5,258 bases of DNA from the NCBI GenBank assembly GCA_011055475.1, contig DSDH01000614.1, forward strand, positions 1 to 5,258. Direction: 5' to 3'. Shown one piece after another: positions 1-4,223 of this stretch; the first letter of the stretch is position 1; every line of letters begins with the position of its first letter. This DNA comes from Phycisphaerales bacterium (GTDB taxonomy: Bacteria; Planctomycetota; Phycisphaerae; Sedimentisphaerales; Anaerohalosphaeraceae). Made by a program: the position numbers and the translations under genes. The notes beneath the pieces were generated by a model that was not told the DNA's origin, searched no databases, and worked only from the letters and a program-made list of their open reading frames with translations.

Positions 1-1712
1 GCGGCGCGGTGATCGCCCCCATGTCGCTGGGGCTGGACGGCTCAGTCTATGTCGGCGGCGTCTACCACTCCACACTGTACGCTTTGGACCCCGCGGATGG
101 GAGCATCCGCTGGGAGTGTGATCTATCCGGCCCGGAGGAGGACGACACCAAGTGCTTTGTCGCCGCGCCCGTCGTGGGGTCGGATGGGACCGTCTACGTC
201 ACGTTGCGGCACGATTCCAAGCTGTACGCGATCGACCCTGAGACCGGCGAGGTGGCTTGGGCAACCGAATTGTGGCATGAGCCCGAGCTGGTGGGCTACT
301 GGAACCTGGACGTGGAGTCGCTTAATCCGACGGTCGGTTGCCTGCCAATCGACCAGACCGGGATCCGGATACCCGACAGTTCACCGTACGCAAGAGACGC
401 GCGCACAACCACCACGGCCATGTGGATAAACGGCATACATGGAAGTGCCCTTTGGAGGGGAGCGTTCAGGGTCGACGATTTTGTCTGGCCGGCAGGCACG
501 CGGGCCCGCACCTTTGCCGCCTGGCTTAGACCCCGGCCTCTACCGGCCTCTGAGAGCATCGTGGTCCAGTGGGCGCCGAAAGAAGGGACCGGCGAATCCT
601 GCCGGATCATCGTGACGGGTACGAGCGATCCGGCATCGGGCGCGCAGGTCCGCGCCGAGATCAATGGCGGTTATCTCCAAGGACACAGCCACCTGATGAC
701 GACGTATCAGTGGCACCACATAGCCGTCGTGATCGAAGATGGCGAGCCCCCGATCGGTATCGAGCACGTCAAGATATATGTCGATGGTGTTTTGGATGCC
801 GATGCAGAAAGCAACTCCGGCATGGCCGCTTGCAGCCGCTCTATTGGGATCAAGCCATACGAAGATCAGCCGTCGACGCTCGTCTTTCAGGATCCCTCTC
901 GGGTCGCCTTGGATGACGTACGGCTCTATCGAGCGGCCTTGACTCCTGAGCAGATCATGGAGGTCATGGCCTCCACAACGGGTCCGACGTGGGCCGACCC
1001 CGAACCCGATGCGCCCAGCGCGAGCCTGCCGTTGATGGAGGATGGCTTCGGCTGGATGCAGCCGGCGGTCGGCCCCGATGGCACGATCTACGTGGGGGCC
1101 GACGATGGTTACTTGCGGGCCGTGCGGCCGGATGGGACCCTGCGATGGGTCAAGCACCTGGGCTTCGGCTCGCCGCAGTCCTGCCTGGCCAGCGCCGAGG
1201 GGTGGGTTTACGTCACCGGCATGGACGGCGAAATGGTCGTCCTGGCGGCCGATGGCCGGTTCGTGTCGCAACTGGACACCTCCGACTTGGTCTCGCGGCT
1301 CATCCCCGGTTTGCCGCCTGGTGTCGAACCGGGCAGCACGCTGCTGTCCTACCCGGTGCTCGGATCGGACGGCACGGTCTATATCAGCGACGCCTATAAC
1401 CGCCTGTGGGCGATCGCCCGGCACGGATGCGGCGACCCCGTGGCCCGGCTCTCGACGGCGGCGTTCGATCGGGCCAATATCCAGGCCGACCTCCACGTCA
1501 ATCTGGCCGACGTGGCGGTTCTGGCCGAGCAGTGGCACCAGTGCAATGAGACGGATCAGCCGTGCACGACGGAGCCCGGCTGGACGTACGTCGCTACCGA
1601 CGGTGACTGCCCCTACACGCTCACTTTCCTGGGCAGTGACCTGAACCGGGACCTGTACGTGGATATCCGGGACCTGGCGGTCCTGGTGGAAAGCTGGCTG
1701 CTGGGCGATTGA
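1..1712 (+). CDS. Secreted PQQ-like beta-propeller protein with inserted LamG domain and C-terminal dockerin-like module (5' partial)
   Basis: The reading frame is open through the window's left edge (complete codons from base 3) and enters in the middle of a propeller blade, so the GTG at 9 is not a credible start and the N-terminus, with any signal peptide, is missing. Residues below count from base 9. PQQ-like blades carry the pattern 'DGTVYV...LYAIDPxTGExxW': two lie at about 1-90 and three at about 345-472. Between them, at about 95-320, sits a concanavalin/LamG-like jellyroll with 'WHHIAVVI', 'VKIYVDG' and 'LDDVRLYRAAL', the usual LamG_3 landmarks. The C-terminus (about 487-567) has two dockerin-like calcium loops, the second being DLNRDLYVD followed by DLAVLVESWL. 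The family suggests an extracellular binding or scaffold protein; no catalytic domain is visible and the ligand cannot be predicted. It heads a probable operon with two pseudopilin-like genes, the next starting 34 bp downstream behind its own ribosome binding site. Confidence 0.9.
   Translation, partial: GAVIAPMSLGLDGSVYVGGVYHSTLYALDPADGSIRWECDLSGPEEDDTKCFVAAPVVGSDGTVYVTLRHDSKLYAIDPETGEVAWATELWHEPELVGYWNLDVESLNPTVGCLPIDQTGIRIPDSSPYARDARTTTTAMWINGIHGSALWRGAFRVDDFVWPAGTRARTFAAWLRPRPLPASESIVVQWAPKEGTGESCRIIVTGTSDPASGAQVRAEINGGYLQGHSHLMTTYQWHHIAVVIEDGEPPIGIEHVKIYVDGVLDADAESNSGMAACSRSIGIKPYEDQPSTLVFQDPSRVALDDVRLYRAALTPEQIMEVMASTTGPTWADPEPDAPSASLPLMEDGFGWMQPAVGPDGTIYVGADDGYLRAVRPDGTLRWVKHLGFGSPQSCLASAEGWVYVTGMDGEMVVLAADGRFVSQLDTSDLVSRLIPGLPPGVEPGSTLLSYPVLGSDGTVYISDAYNRLWAIARHGCGDPVARLSTAAFDRANIQADLHVNLADVAVLAEQWHQCNETDQPCTTEPGWTYVATDGDCPYTLTFLGSDLNRDLYVDIRDLAVLVESWLLGD
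291..968 (+). other. LamG/concanavalin-like jellyroll domain inserted between propeller blades
   Basis: This is a sub-feature of the propeller gene. The region begins directly after the Trp that closes a PQQ-like blade (EVAWATELW) with 'VGYWNLD', the typical opening strand of a LamG_3 domain. It continues with a 'DSSPYARD' segment (usually D-S-S-G-x-x-x-x-D in this family), 'RTFAAWLRP', 'WHHIAVVI', 'VKIYVDGVLDA' and 'ALDDVRLYRAALTPEQI'. The strand order matches LamG_3 domains of bacterial surface proteins, which commonly bind glycans or peptides. Propeller blades resume about 20 residues later after a Pro/Ala/Ser-rich linker. The domain assignment comes from motif recognition; carbohydrate binding is inference only. 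Confidence 0.75.
1467..1709 (+). other. Dockerin-like (EF-hand loop pair) C-terminal module
   Basis: This is a sub-feature of the propeller gene. Two F-hand-type loops are separated by a Cys-containing spacer of about 40 residues. The second loop has canonical ligands Asp544, Asn546, Asp548, Asp552 and Asp555, followed by the helix DLAVLVESWL. The first aligns gap-free with it but carries Asn490, Gln492, Asp494, Asn498 and Asp501, so its acidic ligands are partly replaced by amides and it may bind calcium weakly. Modules of this form are abundant at the C-termini of planctomycete secreted proteins. A classical cellulosome role would need a cohesin partner, and none is seen here. Cys512, Cys519 and Cys534 in the spacer could form a disulphide if exported. 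Confidence 0.75.
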
Positions 1713-1735
1713 GCCCGGCGCGTATGCCTTAGCGC

Positions 1736-1740
1736 GGAGG
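1736..1740 (+). promoter_or_regulatory. Shine-Dalgarno site of the first pseudopilin-like gene
   Basis: GGAGG ends six bases before the ATG at 1747. It fixes that start and shows the gene has its own initiation site in the 34-bp gap after the propeller gene's stop codon. Confidence 0.8.
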
Positions 1741-1746
1741 GATACG

Positions 1747-2574
1747 ATGAAGACGCGACCGACACGGATGGAGACACTCGTGGTCACGGGCGTCATGGTG
1801 TGTGCCATCCTCATCGTCTGGCCCCTGACGGGCCGGGCGCGGAACGATGCCCGGGCGGGCGTGTGCATGGCCAATCTGCACCTGCTCAGCCAGGCATGGC
1901 TGGACTATGCCACGGACAACGACGGGAAGATCTGCAATGGGCTCGTCCCAGCGAGCACTCAATATGCGAATGTGAGTTATTGGTGGAGTCGGGGCTTCAC
2001 CGACACTGCCTGGTGGGTCAATCCGCCGCACAACGCCCAAGGCATCTACACGGGCCATCCCGTTCCTTGCCCCAGCAAGGATGAGCTGAACGGCATCCGC
2101 ACCGGCAAGCTGTTCCCCTACGTCAAGTGCCTTGATATCTACCACTGTCCGCGGGACACCACCTACCTGCGTACGGCGAATCGAGGCGGCTGGCGAAGCT
2201 ACTCTGTCACGGGCTTGATGAACGGCGAGCAACCCTATCCCCCCCAATGTGTGCACAACATGAACGAGATTGTCAACCCCGCCTGCAAGTACGTCTTCCT
2301 TGAGACCACTGATCCGCGGGGGTGGAACATGGGCTCCTGGATTATGGACCCCTATCAGGACCGCCCGTCTTGGATTGACCCCGTAGGGGTCTACCACGAT
2401 GGGCGAAGTGCCTTCGGCTTTGCCGACGGCCACGTCGATATACATGCCTGGGTAGACAAGAGCACCCTGGATATGGCCGAGAACGGCGAGTTCTTCCGGC
2501 CCGTCAGTTGGTCCGTGGGCGAGGGCCAAGACATATTTTACATGGTCCGGGGATACTTCCCCGGCCGACGATGA
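1747..2574 (+). CDS. H-X9-DG pseudopilin-like membrane-anchored protein, paralogue 1
   Basis: This 275-residue protein has a short basic N-terminus, Glu9, a hydrophobic helix at about 11-27, then 'TGRARNDARAGVC' and 'ANLHLLSQAWLDYATDNDG'. That is the standard arrangement of planctomycete/verrucomicrobial type II secretion pseudopilin-like proteins. The C-terminal half contains the processing-associated motif exactly: His217, nine residues, then Asp227-Gly228 (GFADGHV). Glu9 would be Glu+5 of a mature pilin, but the residue that should be Gly(-1) is Arg4, so the canonical prepilin-peptidase site is absent. There are eight cysteines, of which Cys40, Cys108 and Cys134 have counterparts in the paralogue. 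The likely location is the inner membrane with the C-terminal domain outside the cytoplasm. The role is unknown; it may be a minor pseudopilin or simply an N-terminally anchored exported domain. The start is supported by GGAGG six bases upstream. Probably co-transcribed with both flanking plus-strand genes. Confidence 0.88.
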   Translation: MKTRPTRMETLVVTGVMVCAILIVWPLTGRARNDARAGVCMANLHLLSQAWLDYATDNDGKICNGLVPASTQYANVSYWWSRGFTDTAWWVNPPHNAQGIYTGHPVPCPSKDELNGIRTGKLFPYVKCLDIYHCPRDTTYLRTANRGGWRSYSVTGLMNGEQPYPPQCVHNMNEIVNPACKYVFLETTDPRGWNMGSWIMDPYQDRPSWIDPVGVYHDGRSAFGFADGHVDIHAWVDKSTLDMAENGEFFRPVSWSVGEGQDIFYMVRGYFPGRR

Positions 2575-2591
2575 TCGCCCGGCTATCCGGA

Positions 2592-2615
2592 CGGAGCAAG
2601 CCCATGCAAGAGGAG
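2592..2615 (+). promoter_or_regulatory. Two alternative Shine-Dalgarno sites before the second pseudopilin-like gene
   Basis: CGGAG at 2592-2596 lies seven bases before an in-frame ATG at 2604. AGGAG at 2611-2615 lies nine bases before the ATG at 2625. Both are plausible. The 2625 start is preferred because the resulting protein aligns gap-free with its upstream paralogue from residue 1, placing Glu9 and the hydrophobic helix at the same positions. Confidence 0.6.
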
Positions 2616-2624
2616 CGTGAGACG

Positions 2625-3521
2625 ATGAGACGTCGATTGAGCCTCACGGAACACGGTGTTGTCGCCGGAATGATCGTGTTCGCCCTGTTGGTGATCCTGC
2701 CCCTGCCCGGCCGGGCGCGGGATCAGGCCAGGTCGGCCGCCTGTATGACGAATCTGCGCCTGCTCACCCAGGCATGGCTCGAATATGCCGCGGATTATGA
2801 CGGCCACCTGGTCGGCGGCTCGGATTACCATTCTGCCACTAGGCCGACCCCTTATCGCTGGGTCGAACGGCCGCTCTACAGGGACACGGACAACCCCGGC
2901 GCCCCACCCGAAGGCCGCAACAGCCCTGTTCCACCGATGAGCGACCTCTGCCTGGAATACCGGCTCAACGGCATCCGGGCGGGAAAGCTCTTTCCCTACG
3001 TGCAGGACACCCGCCTCTACCATTGCCCCAATGATCGCACCTGGCTCGACGTGCCCGAACCCTACGCCGCCTATCGGTCCTACAGCATCTCCGGCACGAT
3101 GAACGCCGAAGACTACGCAACGCGTTTGGGCTGGCCGGGTTACGTGCCACCCTCCGGTTACCGCGCCATCACCATGCCTGACGGCTCTACGCACCGGCTC
3201 GTTTTGGCCGAGGACTACAGCCAAATCCGCAACCCCTCAGCCAAGTTCGTCTTCATGGAAGAATCTGCCTTCACGCATAACCACCACTGGCTGTACGGCA
3301 GCTTCGTCCTGATGGGCCAGGGGTTCTGGTCATGGTGGGACTGGCCGGCTCCTTTCCACGAGAACCAAACCAACATCGGCTTTGCCGACGGCCACGTGGA
3401 GGTGAAGCAATGGCAGGATGAACGAACGATACGGCTGACTCGCGGCGAGCTGATTTCAATCACTCAGCCGGACAATCCCGACCTGCTCTGGATGATCCAC
3501 GGCTATATGCTGGACCGCTGA
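2625..3521 (+). CDS. H-X9-DG pseudopilin-like membrane-anchored protein, paralogue 2
   Basis: This 298-residue protein is a tandem paralogue of the gene 50 bp upstream. The two align without gaps at the N-terminus: Glu9, hydrophobic helix at about 11-27, 'PGRARDQARSAAC', 'NLRLLTQAWLEYAADYDG'. They share 'LNGIRxGKLFPYV' at residues 114-126 and 'YHCPxDxT' at about 132-139. The motif His245, nine residues, Asp255-Gly256 (GFADGHV) matches the H-X9-DG signature. As in its neighbour, the pilin Gly(-1) position is Arg4, so cleavage by a standard prepilin peptidase is doubtful. It differs by about 26 extra residues at roughly 163-200 and by having only three cysteines (40, 109, 134). The open frame extends upstream to 2508, overlapping the preceding gene, but that N-terminus is implausible; 2604 is the main alternative start. 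Export and membrane anchoring are inferred and the function is unknown. Confidence 0.87.
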   Translation: MRRRLSLTEHGVVAGMIVFALLVILPLPGRARDQARSAACMTNLRLLTQAWLEYAADYDGHLVGGSDYHSATRPTPYRWVERPLYRDTDNPGAPPEGRNSPVPPMSDLCLEYRLNGIRAGKLFPYVQDTRLYHCPNDRTWLDVPEPYAAYRSYSISGTMNAEDYATRLGWPGYVPPSGYRAITMPDGSTHRLVLAEDYSQIRNPSAKFVFMEESAFTHNHHWLYGSFVLMGQGFWSWWDWPAPFHENQTNIGFADGHVEVKQWQDERTIRLTRGELISITQPDNPDLLWMIHGYMLDR

Positions 3522-3539
3522 GCCGGCGTAGCGGCCGAC

Positions 3540-3983
3540 TCAAAGCGCCGCAAGATCGTCGGCGTCGAGCCGATCCTTCGGGCGGCCCGTGGCACGCTTG
3601 TTGCGAATGAGGTCTCTCTTCCCAATGAACGGAATCGTCAACCCGTCCATCTCGATCACACACCTGTCCGACCGGGCATCGTCGAAATCGACTCCGTCGA
3701 TCGCCGTCACAATGTCGATCCGCCGTGGGGCCACGCCGATCTGAAAGACCACACCCGGCGTGGCAAACGTCGTCTCATCGACCTGGTCAAGGGGGGCGCC
3801 AAACCGCGCCAAGGCCGCGTAGACCTTGCGCGCGTTGTCCCGTGCGGGCACCACCCACAGATCCATGTCGCCCGTGGCGCGGGGTCGGCCATGGACGGCC
3901 ATCGCGAAGGCGCCGACCACCAGGAAATCAACCCCCGCGTCGGACAAGCACTGCAACATCTCTTTGTAGTCTTCGTTCAACAT
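3540..3983 (-). CDS. Minimal nucleotidyltransferase (MNT/DUF6036-like), probable partner of the overlapping small gene
   Basis: This 147-residue single-domain protein starts MLNEDYKEMLQ, a very typical opening for this family. The polymerase-beta-like core is visible: Gly24 in 'FLVVGAFAMAVHG', then 'RPRATGDMDLWV', where Asp39 and Asp41 form the paired metal-binding aspartates. 'RRIDIVTAIDGV' follows, where Asp90 is the likely third aspartate. The usual Gly-Ser before the Asp pair is replaced by Gly-Ala, as is common in the AbiEii/DUF6036 branch. The C-terminal 'DLIRNKRATGRPKDRLDADDL' (residues 124-144) is the family's conserved tail, so the protein appears complete. Relatives transfer nucleotides to protein or RNA targets, often as one half of a toxin-antitoxin or abortive-infection pair; the actual substrate here is unknown. 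The start overlaps the upstream gene by 56 nt with only a weak ribosome site, suggesting translational coupling. It converges on the plus-strand operon 18 bp away. Confidence 0.88.
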   Translation of the reverse strand: MLNEDYKEMLQCLSDAGVDFLVVGAFAMAVHGRPRATGDMDLWVVPARDNARKVYAALARFGAPLDQVDETTFATPGVVFQIGVAPRRIDIVTAIDGVDFDDARSDRCVIEMDGLTIPFIGKRDLIRNKRATGRPKDRLDADDLAAL

Positions 3984-4143
3984 CGGCCCCGCTCAACGAC
4001 CACAGCTCACGGGTCAGTTCCCATACCGCCGCCACCCGATACGCAGGCGTGCCCGGCACGGACGAATCCCCCCGGTCATGCCCCCGGTAGAGACACGCCC
4101 GGGTGCGGTCCATCCGCCCCATGGAATCAGCGTCCGCGTTCAT
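3928..4143 (-). CDS. Small conserved-looking partner protein overlapping the nucleotidyltransferase gene
   Basis: This 71-residue protein is not in a family I can name. Its core 'PGTPAYRVAAVWELTRELWSL' region (residues 30-50) and the basic amphipathic helix 'ERRLQRDVAVLVRR' (56-69) resemble, from memory, small planctomycete proteins encoded directly before MLNEDY-type nucleotidyltransferases. No HEPN motif (R-x4-6-H), transmembrane segment or clear DNA-binding fold is visible. The frame is open back to an ATG at 4212, but the first 23 residues from there look non-coding and overlap the promoter. ATG 4143 is preferred because GGGAGGT lies 11 bases upstream; ATGs at 4122 and 4113 (MDRTRAC) are possible. 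It overlaps the nucleotidyltransferase by 56 nt in a different frame, so the two are almost certainly co-expressed. An antitoxin, adaptor or nucleotidylation target are all possible; none is demonstrated. Confidence 0.72.
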   Translation of the reverse strand: MNADADSMGRMDRTRACLYRGHDRGDSSVPGTPAYRVAAVWELTRELWSLSGADVERRLQRDVAVLVRRGG

Positions 4144-4149
4144 GCCGTC

Positions 4150-4178
4150 AGTGTACCTCCCGGCACATGTGTTGTCAA
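4150..4178 (-). promoter_or_regulatory. Sigma70-like promoter for the small gene/nucleotidyltransferase pair
   Basis: On the minus strand, TTGACA (4178-4173, a perfect -35 consensus) is followed after exactly 17 bases by TACACT (4155-4150, four of six -10 matches including both A/T anchors). The last -10 base is only six bases from the ATG at 4143, so transcription would begin at about that ATG. The spacer contains the 8-bp palindrome CACATGTG (4164-4171), a possible operator. The GGGAGGT Shine-Dalgarno-like run (4155-4161) overlaps the -10 and would be untranscribed from this promoter, though usable on read-through transcripts from carA. Moderate confidence, since only sequence similarity supports it. 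Confidence 0.5.
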
Positions 4179-4223
4179 ACGGACCGAGGCGCAGACCATC
4201 CGGTGAGAGCACGTCCGGCCGGT

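Noticed and set aside
9..11. GTG as the start of the propeller gene
   Set aside because: The frame is open to the window edge and the preceding codons (Gly-Ala) continue the blade pattern, so the gene starts outside the window.
540..1874. Long antisense open frame (444 codons) opposite the propeller gene
   Set aside because: It is a codon-bias shadow of the GC-rich plus-strand gene. The translation is rich in Arg, Val, Gly and His with no recognisable domain, and it crosses from the propeller gene into the next gene, whereas the plus-strand products show clear domains.
1729..2529. Antisense open frame of 266 codons opposite the first pseudopilin gene
   Set aside because: Shadow frame. The plus-strand product has an H-X9-DG motif, an anchor helix and a good ribosome site; the antisense product shows nothing recognisable.
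2508..2624. Upstream extension of the second pseudopilin gene overlapping the first
   Set aside because: The extension is Arg/Pro/Gly-rich, out of frame with a well-supported gene, and would bury the anchor helix behind about 40 unrelated residues.
2583..3224. Antisense open frame of 213 codons opposite the second pseudopilin gene
   Set aside because: Same shadow effect. Its similarity to the previous antisense frame simply mirrors the sense-strand paralogy.
3725..4090. Plus-strand open frame of 121 codons across the nucleotidyltransferase and small gene
   Set aside because: Arg/Pro-rich low-complexity translation opposite two better-supported minus-strand genes.
4144..4212. N-terminal extension of the small gene to the ATG at 4212
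   Set aside because: It would place coding sequence across the promoter and spacer; the added residues look non-conserved and there is a good start at 4143.
4179..4223. Possible intrinsic terminator after carA
   Set aside because: GC-rich, but I could not find a convincing stem followed by a U-tract on the minus strand.
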